NCBI GenBank assembly: GCA_037044905.1
Contig: JBAOKB010000159.1
Coordinates: forward strand, 1,023,554 to 1,087,553
DNA length: 64,000 bases
Reading direction: 5' to 3'
From: Hortaea werneckii
Taxonomy: Eukaryota; Ascomycota; Dothideomycetes; Mycosphaerellales; Teratosphaeriaceae
Each line of letters begins with the position of its first letter. Within the stretch, counting starts at the first letter, position 1. Positions 30,659-41,068 of this stretch are shown here, one piece after another. Below the pieces are notes generated by a model, which searched no databases, had not been told where the DNA came from, and saw nothing but the letters and a program-made list of their open reading frames with translations. The translations under genes and the position numbers were made by a program.

Positions 30659-33652
30659 ATGATCAAGACCCACAAGCCTCGTGGCCATTTTTGGACCAAT
30701 GCCTCAGTCTTCCAACAGAGCAAAGAAATTCGAAATATCAATTACGAAGACTGTACGCCACCCGCCACCAGCATCCTTTCCCAGGATCCCGAAGATGACT
30801 TGCGCCCCTCAGAGCGAGCTGCCAAGCGACGAAGAATCGAGACGCTGGCAGACAACTTTCTCAATGGCGAGCCCCTGAAGTTATCCTGCTGTCGGCCTAC
30901 ACCCGCCAGTCTAAAGGCAGCTGTCGAGGGAAACGAGCGCAGCAGGAAAGGCCAAAAATGGACTTGGCCTGAGTATGAGTTTTCCGAGGATGAAAATGAG
31001 CTCTGGGTCGATCTGGATGACTCCTGGCCCCAAATTCGGCAGCCCAAGCCAAAGCACTCTGCGAGGGGCAATTCACGACCAGGCATCCCAAAGTGTAAGA
31101 CTGCGGAACCTGCAACGAGACGATCAGATATGGATACACACTCTTTGATGGAAGTCGAAGAGGCCCAGTCTACGTGCAAAGCTGTTCCACGAAGAATCGT
31201 ACCCACGCTCTCAACCCAGCCTAGCAGCGAAGCTCTAAGCATTGCTGCCGCCCTTCGTAATCGCAACATACATCGAGCGGCTTCAGAGATACCCCTTCGA
31301 CTAGACAGCTCTTCCCAAGGAAACACCCCTGAGGAAATCGCTGTCGGCTCGCAAGGCGCTCCGACCCCTGCGGCGCGCCCGCGTTACTTCCGAACTCGAA
31401 AGCCCGCAGGCACTGAATGGCTGCTCCGTCGTAATACCGTGCTTCACGAAGTTTCACCAGACGAAAGCGTCGACGAACTGGGGCGGTCGACCATGGGCGC
31501 GACACCCTCACGGACTCAAGGCGAGGCTCTGGTGCCAGGTCCGGGGCAAGAGATAGAGGGCTTGCCCGAGTTGCAGCAGCAAGTCTTGCAGCCGGTCGCA
31601 CTGGGACCGGGAAAGTCCTCGGCCGATCCTTTGTCCTTGTCGTTCTCGCAGAAAATGGCAGCTGCTGCTCAAGAGGCTGGCAACCGTAGCCCAAGATCTT
31701 CTCACACAGCCATTGGCGGTACTAGCAAAGGATCGCAGCTCGCTTATCGCCATTCTCAGGACGATAGCGAGACGAGAATGTTGAACAAATACGGCTTGTC
31801 TGGGTCGTCACGGACGTCGTGGCATGCAGTCAACGAAGGATCGTTTATCCCTGTAGCGAACGAGTCTTCCGCGGCCGGAGTAGACGAGGCGACGCCGTCA
31901 CCTGGAACCGTCTGCAACGACCCCGAAGACTTGACTGAGGGTGATAATGGATCCAAGAAAGGGAGACGAGCAACTTCGACCAGAAAATCCGCCGGATCTT
32001 CACGGCGCCAGTCAGATCGCAGCAGAGCTCCTATATCGGAGGGGACAGATGAAGTAAGGAGACTTGATCCTACTACAGCTAGACATGGCTACACGGAATC
32101 GGGTTCCGCGCAGGAGGGAGGCACGCCCTTCATGTTCAGGAAGAAGAGAGGTTCAAAGTCTGATCCTCCTATGGCAGATCCAGTCTCTAAAGGCGACAAG
32201 TCAGCTCAGACACGGAAGTCGATGCAATCTGCAACCTCCAAGGGGATTTCAGGGGCTGTAATCAACCACCAGGAAGGTGATGGCGAAATCAATTTTCCCG
32301 GGGCGCCTCAGTACAATCTCAAGCTGAAACCATATGACTCGCCTACGAAGGAGCCGGACTTGAGTCTGATGGAAGAGCATATGAACTCAAAATTGCCGCA
32401 GGATCCGGGCTCAACTGAAAGATCTTCGGGTGTGAAAAGGGCTTTGCGGAAGTCGATGGAGGAAGCAGGTGCTACGTTCGATCATGTTGCGGTCTCGCCA
32501 GCTTCTTCCCGAGCGAAGACTAGTCCTGTTTCTGGCGAGCTGGAGCCAGGAATTTCTGCACTGGGGACGGCTGCGCGCTCCTCATTAGCTCGTTCTGAAG
32601 CACTCGAAGCTCAGGAAGATCGAGATCAGCATGCGTGGCAAGATAGCGGCACTTCAAACAACGATACCGGCCGCACAAGCTTGCGCGGCACTGCCGAAAA
32701 TGCAAGAAGAGAGACTCTTAACGGCAGCCAGGAACCTTGGCTAGGCACCCAGAACATGCTCTACCAAGCCCAACGTGACCTCTTCATCTCACCAGAGAAG
32801 CCGACCGGGACACCAAGCCTCAACCTCGATGAGACCTTCGCATCCACAGCGCCACCAGCCGAGTCCACCAACAGACCACCCCTGCGAGAGCTTTCCCAAG
32901 AGAACCTCCCAAGCACACAAGCGATGATGAACGCATGGTCTCCTTGGACAGCTATGAAGAAGCCCCGAGCAGCACAAGAGCCTTTGCCAGTCGCGGCGGG
33001 AGATTCGCCACTTGTTCCGACTCCGCTGAGTCGTCCGCCGAATAAGTCTGTGAGCGATCTAAAGCAACAAAACCCAACATCAGGATCCGCTCATGGAGAG
33101 ACTGGCAGTAAAAACAGAAGATCCAGTCTTCGCTTCTCCTCGACAAACACCGTATCCCCTGCCCAACCCTCCCGGCTCGAATTCTCCATCACGAAATCTT
33201 CTTCTGCTGAAGAAGGAGAGGAAGCTTCGAGGAATCAGTCTTCCTCCGCAAGCAATGGCCTGAGCATTACGTCTAAACCCCCTCCAGAACTGCGTCATTC
33301 CTCGCAAGATCGTCCAATGGACTTAGCATCGACTTGGGATCCCTCGACGCTTATCCCTTCCCAACCAAGCCATGTCAACAACAATCATGCATCCGGCTGC
33401 GAAACTCATCATCCCCTCCCACGCCACGCAGAAGCCGAAAGTCAGGCTATAACGACCGATGCTTTCCCTTCTTTCGGCGACGTGACGGGGTTTGATGTCG
33501 CCACAGAAGAGGGCGATCTTCGGTATGAGGAGGATAATAGGGAGATGGGAGGGAGTATGTCCCAGGGGTCCCTCGATCGGGCCGTCGAGGGGTTGGCCAG
33601 GGATGTGTTGGTTAGGAGTACAGAGGAGATGAGGGGGGCTTGGGGGTCGTGA
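30659..33652 (+). CDS. Large disordered, probably nuclear orphan protein
   Basis: 997 aa if started at MIKTHKPRGHF, whose ATG follows seven A residues. The frame continues 58 codons upstream to an ATG at 30485, giving 1055 aa. There is no domain I can name. Conserved-looking islands are an N-terminal RAAKRRRIETLADNFLNGEPL (bipartite basic, likely nuclear signal), WTWPEYEFSEDENELWVDLDDSWP, EWLLRRNTVLHEV, FPGAPQYNLKLKPYDSPTKEPDL, WLGTQNMLYQAQRDLF, NAWSPWTAMKKPR, and a C-terminal helix LDRAVEGLARDVL. Everything between is Ser/Pro/Glu-rich low complexity. The LGTQ-x2-LYQAQRDLF and SPWT islands look like short linear binding motifs (inference). It shares a promoter with the septation scaffold, so cell-cycle expression is possible but unproven. 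Confidence 0.75.
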   Translation: MIKTHKPRGHFWTNASVFQQSKEIRNINYEDCTPPATSILSQDPEDDLRPSERAAKRRRIETLADNFLNGEPLKLSCCRPTPASLKAAVEGNERSRKGQKWTWPEYEFSEDENELWVDLDDSWPQIRQPKPKHSARGNSRPGIPKCKTAEPATRRSDMDTHSLMEVEEAQSTCKAVPRRIVPTLSTQPSSEALSIAAALRNRNIHRAASEIPLRLDSSSQGNTPEEIAVGSQGAPTPAARPRYFRTRKPAGTEWLLRRNTVLHEVSPDESVDELGRSTMGATPSRTQGEALVPGPGQEIEGLPELQQQVLQPVALGPGKSSADPLSLSFSQKMAAAAQEAGNRSPRSSHTAIGGTSKGSQLAYRHSQDDSETRMLNKYGLSGSSRTSWHAVNEGSFIPVANESSAAGVDEATPSPGTVCNDPEDLTEGDNGSKKGRRATSTRKSAGSSRRQSDRSRAPISEGTDEVRRLDPTTARHGYTESGSAQEGGTPFMFRKKRGSKSDPPMADPVSKGDKSAQTRKSMQSATSKGISGAVINHQEGDGEINFPGAPQYNLKLKPYDSPTKEPDLSLMEEHMNSKLPQDPGSTERSSGVKRALRKSMEEAGATFDHVAVSPASSRAKTSPVSGELEPGISALGTAARSSLARSEALEAQEDRDQHAWQDSGTSNNDTGRTSLRGTAENARRETLNGSQEPWLGTQNMLYQAQRDLFISPEKPTGTPSLNLDETFASTAPPAESTNRPPLRELSQENLPSTQAMMNAWSPWTAMKKPRAAQEPLPVAAGDSPLVPTPLSRPPNKSVSDLKQQNPTSGSAHGETGSKNRRSSLRFSSTNTVSPAQPSRLEFSITKSSSAEEGEEASRNQSSSASNGLSITSKPPPELRHSSQDRPMDLASTWDPSTLIPSQPSHVNNNHASGCETHHPLPRHAEAESQAITTDAFPSFGDVTGFDVATEEGDLRYEEDNREMGGSMSQGSLDRAVEGLARDVLVRSTEEMRGAWGS

Positions 33653-33904
33653 GATGGAGGTGAGGGGGCAGCGCATAGAGGGAGGACAATTGATAGGGTG
33701 GTGAGGGGCAGAAAGAGTCGCTATATCGAAGTCCGTTCGCATCAAAGTTAAAGAAGATGAAATTACGGGTTCCTTTTTCCTTTTTAACGCTCCCCCATCG
33801 CTTCGAAGTCCAAAAAGATTATGAAATTACGGATTCTTTTTCCTTTTCGCCGTACTCCCATCCATGAGCAAAAAAAGTATAGCCAGGACAACACAACACT
33901 CTCT

Positions 33905-35329
33905 CTATCTCTCGTCCTCGCCCTGCCTCTTCGTTTCCCTCTCATCGCCGGACCGCCAATACCCCTCCCAATTAAACTTCAAACACTCATCCCCCCAACT
34001 CCACCACCCAGCCACCAAATTCCGCGCGAAGACTTCTAGCGCTCTATACCCCGTCCTCCCGTCATGATGATGATGGCCATGATGATGATGATGATCCCGT
34101 AGCAAAATCTCCTCCATCAACCCCTTCAAACACGGTTTCCGGGAATGCAGATCGGGAACCCCTAGAATCACTCTCCGCTTCACTTTCCTTTCTCCTTCCC
34201 CATCATCACCATCCTCTCCCAACCCCTCCTCCCAAAACCCCTCCCCACCCCTCGTCCCTGACATCCCGTCCTTCCGTCGTCTCCCCACAAGCAAAACCTC
34301 ATAAGGCCTTCTCCACACCCCCTCCAAACTCGAAACCGGCTCCCCCCTCGCCGTAGTCTTCATCCAAACCCACTCCTCAACCAACTCCGCACCCCACGCC
34401 GCGAAAACCCCTTCAGAGGGATCCAAAACCGTCTCCCGGATCGAGGGTTTGTTGGTGATCCAGACCCCGACTACGCAAGAGGGTGACATCAGCATCTCCA
34501 GGTCTAGGGAGTGGAGGAGGTCTGTGATAGTGGGCAGGTTGGGGGCTACGGGGTACCGGGACCTGTGGGGTGTGAGGTGGGTGCGTTTGATGGAGCGGTT
34601 GGGCCAGGGTGGGTCGAGCAGGATCAGGTCGAAGGGGTAGGGGGTTTCTTCTGTATCGGCTTGGGATCGCAGGGAGTGTCGGAAGGGGGTGCTGTGGGTG
34701 CAGTTGGAGAGGGAGAAGGTGGTGTTGGGTGGGAGGCGGAAGTTTAGGGGCTGTTGGGTTTGGTGGTTTGAGATGTTGAGGGTGGCGGGGGAGGGGTTGC
34801 GGTTGGTGAGGTACTGGCCTGTTGACGTGGGATCGTTGTCGGCAGCAGGTCCTTGAGCTGGGTGGAGAGTGGCCTTGTAGCCTGATGGGTCCGGAGAGCG
34901 GTCGCTTTCGGCGAGAGTCCGTAGAAAGTCCTCTGGTAGTTCTTCCTGAGTAGGATTCGATCGTATTAAATCGTCTGATTCATCCGTATCAAGCTTCCGC
35001 TTCTTTGCCGCTCTTGGCCTTTCATGAACAAAGGGCCTTGGGAGACACCAGCGACCGTGATATGCTTCATGCGTCTCTGTGAGCGCCTTGCTGAGCAATT
35101 CGACGTACTCTCGGTCTAGTTGCTCGTCAGTCGAATTACCTACCAGCTTTGCCCTTGCCGCTTCAGATTTCGGCTCATTGGACGGGAAAGGCGTCTCGAG
35201 TGGGGTCACAGAGAGCAGGTGATCATGACATGGTGCTTCGGGGGTGCCTTGAGCAGCTTCTATGGAGCGCGGGATGTCTATCAATATTGTCGTCTGGCTT
35301 TCATTTTGCCAGAGCACAGGCGACGCCAT
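33905..35329 (-). CDS. MT-A70 family methyltransferase, METTL4-like
   Basis: A single exon of 474 aa. The catalytic motif DLILLDPPWPNRS has DPPW at 239-242. Other MT-A70 blocks in order are WITNKPS, EEWVWMKTTARGEPVSSLEG-x-WRRPYEVLLVGRR, VPDLHSRKPCLKGLMEE, and the METTL4-type end ALEVFARNLVAGWWSWGDECLKFNWEGYW. The N-terminal half is disordered with a basic AAKKRKLD nuclear-type signal at about 107. METTL4 enzymes methylate adenine N6 in U2 snRNA (m6Am) and have been reported to act on DNA 6mA. Two unusual inserts lie between motifs: Gly/Glu-rich, and a His-rich loop HHHHHGHHHH encoded by an ATG/CAT repeat at 34060-34097. A 252-nt convergent gap separates it from the orphan. Confidence 0.9.
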   Translation of the reverse strand: MASPVLWQNESQTTILIDIPRSIEAAQGTPEAPCHDHLLSVTPLETPFPSNEPKSEAARAKLVGNSTDEQLDREYVELLSKALTETHEAYHGRWCLPRPFVHERPRAAKKRKLDTDESDDLIRSNPTQEELPEDFLRTLAESDRSPDPSGYKATLHPAQGPAADNDPTSTGQYLTNRNPSPATLNISNHQTQQPLNFRLPPNTTFSLSNCTHSTPFRHSLRSQADTEETPYPFDLILLDPPWPNRSIKRTHLTPHRSRYPVAPNLPTITDLLHSLDLEMLMSPSCVVGVWITNKPSIRETVLDPSEGVFAAWGAELVEEWVWMKTTARGEPVSSLEGVWRRPYEVLLVGRRRKDGMSGTRGGEGFWEEGLGEDGDDGEGERKVKRRVILGVPDLHSRKPCLKGLMEEILLRDHHHHHGHHHHDGRTGYRALEVFARNLVAGWWSWGDECLKFNWEGYWRSGDERETKRQGEDER

Positions 35330-35905
35330 TAGAAGTACCTCCTAGCACTTGGTGGACAAGCAAGTAGAAAGTCGATGCCACTCGGTCTGCCTTAAGTGCA
35401 CCGTCATCAGCTATCTATCTCTCCATAACCTCTTCGCCCGGCTGTGGGAGGCTCTCTCAATGCATGAGTATCTCTCTCATGGGTAGGAATCAATCTGATA
35501 GTCAGGTCGCGGGAAGAATCGAATCGGAGTTAAGGACGGGGATGGCTCGGCATCGGGTTAAGCCGGATAGCCTCGGCTGACCAAAACCCGGGCGGTCATT
35601 TGGATTCTCGCGGCGGCGGCGGCTCCGCAAAACGGCTCCCACATGTTCGAGCGGCATAACCGCAGGCGCATTTGTTCCTTCCACCCCCCGTCCTCACAGA
35701 ACGAGCTGTCTTGCCGAGCAGGACATATTCGACAGCCAAGCCCAGTGTCTGAGGCATTTCCACCACCGCAATCCACTCCCCTTCGCCTCGGACGACAGAC
35801 AAAGCCAGGATTACTAAAGCAGAATTGCCTAAGAGGATCAGCAATCCTCAAATGAGGTCTACTACCCTTTCCTTCCCCGCCTAAGGTTACGCCCACAAGC
35901 AGTAG
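35330..35905. other. Divergent promoter, METTL4-like / CoA carrier
   Basis: 576 nt between head-to-head genes. ORFs here are chance readings. No RNA gene is seen. Confidence 0.5.
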
Positions 35906-37174
35906 ATGAGCGCCGCCGCTCCACAGCATGCCGGCAGCAATGTCCCACGGCGGAGCGTATCGCCCGACCAACCACGTGAGATGACGACGCCGCCGCCGCC
36001 GCCGCAGCCCCACGATGACCGCGCCGAGTCCGCGGGGAACAAACCTGCCATCTGCCCTTCCGACCACGCTTCCATAGTGCCCTTAGAAAAGCCCTCGCCA
36101 GACACGAAGAAGATTCCGAAGCAATCGTGGGAGTATGCAGTACGGTCAGGGGTGGCGGGGGGGATCGCAGCCTGCGCGGCCAAAACCGTCGTCGCCCCGC
36201 TCGACCGGGTCAAGATTCTCTTCCAGGCCAGCAACCCGCGGTTCCAGAAGTACACAGGCTCCTGGTCAGGCGCACTGAAAGCCATCTCGGATATCTATCG
36301 GCAGGACTCCGTCCGGGGCCTGTTCCGCGGCCACAGCGCGACCTTACTGCGCATCTTCCCCTACGGCGGGATCAAATTCCTTGCCTACGAGCAGATACGA
36401 GGAGCGATGATTCGGGGCAAGGACCAGGAGACGCCGGTAAGAAGATTCATGGCGGGGGCGCTGAGCGGGTGTGCCAGCGTGTTTGCCACGTACCCGCTCG
36501 AAGTGATCCGGGTGCGGCTAGCATGGGAGACGAAAGGCACGGCGAGGATCACGGTGCGAGACATCTGTCGCACGATCTACAACGAGCATCCCCGGGTCCC
36601 CCAACCGCCTTCCGCCGCGTCTTTGCACTCTGAAGCGCACCTGCCCAAACCTGCCGCCGAGGCGATCGCGGCGTCGTCGGTGGCAATGAACAAAGTCACG
36701 CTGGGCACGGGTCTCTCGAATTTCTTCCGCGGCTTCACCCCCACGCTCTGGGGCATGCTTCCCTACGCGGGCATGTCCTTCCTGACCCACGATCTCGCAG
36801 GCGACTTCATGCGCCAGCGGCGTTTCGCATCCTACACCGTCCTGCCCATGTCAGAACGAAGCCAGCGGCAACTGGCGCCGAACAAACCCGCCCCGCTGCG
36901 CGCCTGGGCAGAGCTGATCACGGGCGCCCTCGCGGGCTTCGTCTCGCAAACGGCGTCCTACCCGCTCGAAGTCATCCGCCGCCGCATGCAGGTCGGCGGC
37001 GTGGTCGGCGATGGCCATCGCCTGACCATGGTTGAAGTCGCGCGCAATATCATGCGCGAGTCCGGCTACCGCGGCTTCTTCGTCGGACTGGGCATCGGGT
37101 ATGTCAAGGTTGTGCCGATGGCCGCGACGAGTTTTTACGTCTACGAGCGCATGAAGGTTTGGTTTAGGATATAG
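35906..37174 (+). CDS. leu5: Mitochondrial coenzyme A carrier, Leu5/SLC25A42-like
   Basis: A single exon of 422 aa with three Solcar repeats. Their signature motifs are PLDRVK (98-103), PLEVIR (197-202) and PLEVIR (353-358), each followed by the usual GLFRGH or GFFVGLG turn (the second by FFRGFTPTLWGMLPYAG). The residues around the repeats, such as AAKTVVAPLDRVKILFQASNP, match the Leu5/Graves-disease carrier subgroup, which imports CoA into the mitochondrial matrix. The N-terminal 75 residues are Pro-rich and disordered. An insert with PPSAASLHSEAHLPKP lengthens repeat two. Confidence 0.92.
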   Translation: MSAAAPQHAGSNVPRRSVSPDQPREMTTPPPPPQPHDDRAESAGNKPAICPSDHASIVPLEKPSPDTKKIPKQSWEYAVRSGVAGGIAACAAKTVVAPLDRVKILFQASNPRFQKYTGSWSGALKAISDIYRQDSVRGLFRGHSATLLRIFPYGGIKFLAYEQIRGAMIRGKDQETPVRRFMAGALSGCASVFATYPLEVIRVRLAWETKGTARITVRDICRTIYNEHPRVPQPPSAASLHSEAHLPKPAAEAIAASSVAMNKVTLGTGLSNFFRGFTPTLWGMLPYAGMSFLTHDLAGDFMRQRRFASYTVLPMSERSQRQLAPNKPAPLRAWAELITGALAGFVSQTASYPLEVIRRRMQVGGVVGDGHRLTMVEVARNIMRESGYRGFFVGLGIGYVKVVPMAATSFYVYERMKVWFRI

Positions 37175-37727
37175 ATGGCATTTCCCTTTTTTTCTCTTTT
37201 GTCTTTTCCTTTGAGTGCTAGAAAGACTGTTCCCTTTCTGTCTTGCACAGGAGGATTCCTCCATCTAAGAAAGCTGGCATGGTGTTTGGGGCGTTTTGGG
37301 GAGGGAGGGCGGGAAACCCTGCGAATTTCATCAGCGGAGACAAAGACACAAAGTTCGAGTCGCTTAGAATGCATCGCGATGAGACTTTTTGAATTCTTTA
37401 CCTACATACACACGTATAGATTCAACAATGACTGCACGGATCCAAACGATGACTGCCCCGCAATATAGTTCGACTCTTCCTCTTCGGAATGGTTCATACT
37501 ATGTACACATAATGCAGCTTACCAAGCGACGATCCTTCTGCAGCTCCAGCTCTCCGGCCGTTCGACTCTTATATGTCCATGGTCGTCGCCACCTCTCACC
37601 TCAGCCGCAGTGATTCACATTCAGTCTTCGTTCTCACTTACCATTCTCTTCTCTCTCTCTTCCCAGAACCCGAACCTTTGACCCAACCCTCTCCCCCCTT
37701 CGCTACAAGACCCCAGCGCAAACCTAG
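37175..37727. other. Intergenic, no gene seen
   Basis: T-rich 3' UTR-like start, then the promoter of the sulfotransferase-like gene with CTCTCTCTTCCC pyrimidine tracts near 37650-37690. Confidence 0.5.
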
Positions 37728-38728
37728 ATGGCCACCGAGGCCGACTACGCCGCCATAGGCAACTACGCCCGCATCCTGAACCCGCAACAGAACATCGACC
37801 GTTCCCACGCCACTCGTACCGTTCCCCTACAAGTCCTCTGTCTAGGCTACTCACGCACGGGAACCCTCTCCATGCACCGCGCCCTCTCCCTCCTCGGCTA
37901 CCCTAACCCTTACCATTTCAGCTCCATGCTCGACAACGTCCTCGAGTGCGACCTGTGGATGCAAGCACTACGGGCGAAGTTCTACGGTTTGGAGCAAGGA
38001 AATGGGGACGGGGATGGAGATGCGGACGGAGTACCTGTCCACGAGGACAAGAGATTCTGGGACGCATTACTAGGCCATGTCAGCGCCATCACCGATTCCC
38101 CCGCCAACCTGTTCGGCGAGGACCTCGTGCGGCTCTACCCGGAGGCCAAAGTCGTGTTAGTTGACCGCGGCGTCGACAGTTGGTTCGAGTCCTGGATGGC
38201 GTTCTGCGAGAACGCTTATGACCCTTTCATCGGGTTGCTGGGGAGGTTGAACCCCGGGTTCCTAGGCAGGATTACGGGGGTCGGGAGCTGTATTACGAGT
38301 ATTACGGCGGGGTTCGCGGGGAGTAAGCACGAGGCGAGGGTTAGGAGTAAGAAGGCTTATCGGCATCATTATCGGGATGTCAGGGTGTTTGTGCCGCGGG
38401 AGCGGCTGCTGGAGTTTCGGTTGCAGGAGGGGTGGGGTCCGTTGTGTGAGTTCTTGGGGAAGGAGGTGCCGGTGAGTACTTCTTAGGTGGTGATGATAGG
38501 AAGGGCGGTCGATATGGAGGGTGGGGATTGAGGGGCTAATGTTGATCTTTTTCTCTCTTTTAGGATGTGCCGTTCCCGCATGTTAATGAGAAGGAACGTA
38601 ATCGATTGGCATTCGAGACTATCGCGGATATTGGGATGAAGAGGGTATTGAAGAAGGCGTTCATGGTGCTCACGCTTGTCGCCATGCCCGTGGGATCGTG
38701 TTGGTATTATTTACGAATGCGACGATGA
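37728..38728 (+). CDS. Sulfotransferase-fold P-loop protein with C-terminal membrane helix
   Basis: Exons 37728-38471 and 38564-38728 give 302 aa. The intron is 92 nt (GTGAGT...TTTTAG, branch GCTAAT). The N-terminal LQVLCLGYSRTGTLSMHRAL is the 5'-phosphosulfate loop of the fungal Sulfotransfer_4-type family, followed by YHFSSMLDN, FWDALLGHVSAITDSPAN, and PEAKVVLVDRGVDSWFESW. The spliced C-terminal exon supplies DVPFPHVNEKERNR, a standard ending of the family, and then one hydrophobic helix before YYLRMRR. Acceptor substrates of the family are largely unknown, and some members are annotated only as NAD-dependent epimerase-like. The C-terminal anchor suggests membrane association. Confidence 0.85.
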
Positions 38729-39445
38729 AAATAAAACAAAAGCATGGCATGAGCAGTCACGATGTACGAAGTGCGCACGAAATTGTATGCATGTGACTAC
38801 AAGATAAAAGTGCAAAAATAAAAGAATAAATTAAGAGCAAAAACGTTGCGCCCCCCATCAATCTTCCCAAACTCATCTCGCCAATAACGCATGTAATCCA
38901 GCGCCGCCACTCCATGGCCTGCAGCTCTCTGCCCGATTGCTCGGCTGAAGAGTTCCGCAGCAGCTTAGAGCCGCTCCAGCAAATCGCCCGTTACCGTAGC
39001 GAGTGGACGACCACCACCGAGTTCGAACTGGGCACGCATCATCAGATTGGGAAAGAGATGATTGAGAAGTGAGAGACACTTCGCCAAAAGCCATTACAGC
39101 TGGTCCCAGGACTTTTTGTTTTATTCCATATTTATTTGCAATCTGCTCCGCAGATTATCCGACGCACTTCGAAGCATCGCCCATGTTCAGCCGCGCGGTG
39201 GTGCTGCCTTTGTTTTTTTTTTCTTTTTTCTTTTTCCAATGCACAATGAAATTACCATAATGAAAGAATGGAGATGTAGTTGTTCACAATTGATTTGCAT
39301 CTAGTACCTGCTTGCGATGCGATTGCTCTCGATATGTAACAATGCCCTATTCCAGCGTATGCGAAAGCGTCGCTCAGACAAACTCCATGCCAGAGATCGC
39401 GACCCATACTATACAATGCGGAAACAGACGAGATGCGGTGCCAAT
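38729..39445. other. Convergent 3' region; core/accessory boundary
   Basis: A/T-rich after 38730, with T runs at 39211-39234. No gene is seen. Conserved families stop here and orphans begin. Confidence 0.5.
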
Positions 39446-41068
39446 CTATAAGTCATCGTCGTCTGTAATCAAATCCGCCTCATCGATCCTCACGTTGGAC
39501 TTCCTCATAGGCTTAGGAGATTGTCTTGGAGACTGAGGCGGCTGCTCCTCTTCTGCTCCTTCTGACATCTCTTCGTCCTCTGAGGCCTCATCGACGACGC
39601 TCACATAGGACTTCTTGGTCGTCCTACCAGAGCGTCTTGGAGACTGGCGCGGCTGTGTCTCTGCCGCCTCCTCAGCCTCTTCCTCCTCCTCCTCCTCCGT
39701 CATCTCCGCCTCATCCTCCGAAGCCTCAACGACTGGCTTCTTCCTCGGGCGTCCCCTTTTCTTCGGCGGGCCAGTAGCTTTCGACTTGGAAACATTGCCC
39801 TTGCTCATCTTCTGGAGAGCCGTCGGTTTCCTGGCCGAGAACTTGAACCCAGGATCCTTGCCCTTCTTCTCCAAGTCCTGAGCAGTCTGTCGCACCTTGT
39901 CAATCCCCATCTGCCGGATAATATTCGAAGCCGACATTGACACCTTCGTGAAGGCATAGTAATTGGGATTGGTAGCGAATTTAGCCATCCCCTTGCCCTC
40001 GACGAGATCAACCTTAATCCGCGAGTAGTCCCGCACAGCGACGACCATCTTCTCCAGCCGCTCCGAGCACTTGGACTTGAAGTCCACCTGGTTCTGCCGG
40101 TCGGACTTCTTGCCCTTCTTCGCCGTCTCGAACATTTGACTCTCGATCCCGTTCTCGTGCACGAAGACCGCGGCTTCTACTGCAAGAATACAGTTCGCTC
40201 GGGCTCTTTTCCGCTGGCCCTCCGACTGCATCTTCTCCTGCGCCTGGTTGAACCCCGTTACCTGCTGGCCGGCGAACCGCTCCTGCATGACGTCCGTGAT
40301 CGGGGGACCCCCGAAAGTGACACCGGGTGTTTGCAGGGCTTCGTAGAAGCGTCCGGCCCAGTGGTGCAGTGCTTTCGGTGACTTGATCGTTTCGAAGTCG
40401 TCGTCTGCGATGTTCAGCTTCGTGCAGTGCGAGGGGTCGTTGCCTGCGAGGACACCGTGTGCGGCTGCGAAGCCGTCGATGTCCGCTACGTATTGTGCAG
40501 CGCCTTTGACTGGTGGACGGTTGCTCGAGCTTGGTGCTGGGATTGCCGGCTGCTGAGTCGTGGGTTGGTCGGAGGCCATGGTATATTCCATGCCCTCCGT
40601 CTCAGCCTCTTCATGCCCATTGGAGGCAGGAGTTGCAGTCGGATCCTGCCCATTCGTTCCCATGCCACTGAACGCAGACGGGTCCACCGTCGGCGTTGGA
40701 TCTGCATTTGAACCGGGCCCACCAAGCATCGGATCGATCGCCGTAAGATTGTTCAACCGATTGAAGATCTCGAAGATGGGCCCCTGCAGCTCGGGATGCT
40801 GCGTAAACAACTCATGGTACGTCCCCGAAACCACGACGCCGGGAGAAAATGCCATTTCGGCTGGCATGGTCCAGAACCATTCGTCTGGGTCGTTCATGGC
40901 TTGCTCGAAGTCTTCGTCCGTCATGTTGAAGTCGCTTGTCATTTGAGCGGGAGGGGCGGCGAAGTTGTTGGATCCATCTGGGTAGGGTTGGGTGGGTTGG
41001 GTTGATGTAACATCCGGATACTGGACGAACTGATCAAAGTTGAACTCGTCCTGGTAGTTGTTGGACAT
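39446..41068 (-). CDS. Orphan AT-hook protein with HPEL module
   Basis: A single exon of 540 aa; the ATG is in good context (AAAATGTC). The N-terminal 60 residues are Asp/Asn/Gln/Pro-rich, as in activation domains. At 66-104 a short segment VVVSGTYHELFTQHPELQGPIFEIFNRL resembles the module seen in the genes at 51.0 and 52.6 kb. A folded central block (about 185-400) has KSPKALHHWAGRFYEAL and RANCILAVEAAVFVHENG. The C-terminus carries PPKKRGRPRKKP (an AT-hook core, GRPRK), then two acidic blocks alternating with QSPRRSGR and QSPRQSPK. A DNA-binding nuclear role is inferred from the AT-hook. I do not recognise the central domain. Confidence 0.75.
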   Translation of the reverse strand: MSNNYQDEFNFDQFVQYPDVTSTQPTQPYPDGSNNFAAPPAQMTSDFNMTDEDFEQAMNDPDEWFWTMPAEMAFSPGVVVSGTYHELFTQHPELQGPIFEIFNRLNNLTAIDPMLGGPGSNADPTPTVDPSAFSGMGTNGQDPTATPASNGHEEAETEGMEYTMASDQPTTQQPAIPAPSSSNRPPVKGAAQYVADIDGFAAAHGVLAGNDPSHCTKLNIADDDFETIKSPKALHHWAGRFYEALQTPGVTFGGPPITDVMQERFAGQQVTGFNQAQEKMQSEGQRKRARANCILAVEAAVFVHENGIESQMFETAKKGKKSDRQNQVDFKSKCSERLEKMVVAVRDYSRIKVDLVEGKGMAKFATNPNYYAFTKVSMSASNIIRQMGIDKVRQTAQDLEKKGKDPGFKFSARKPTALQKMSKGNVSKSKATGPPKKRGRPRKKPVVEASEDEAEMTEEEEEEEAEEAAETQPRQSPRRSGRTTKKSYVSVVDEASEDEEMSEGAEEEQPPQSPRQSPKPMRKSNVRIDEADLITDDDDL

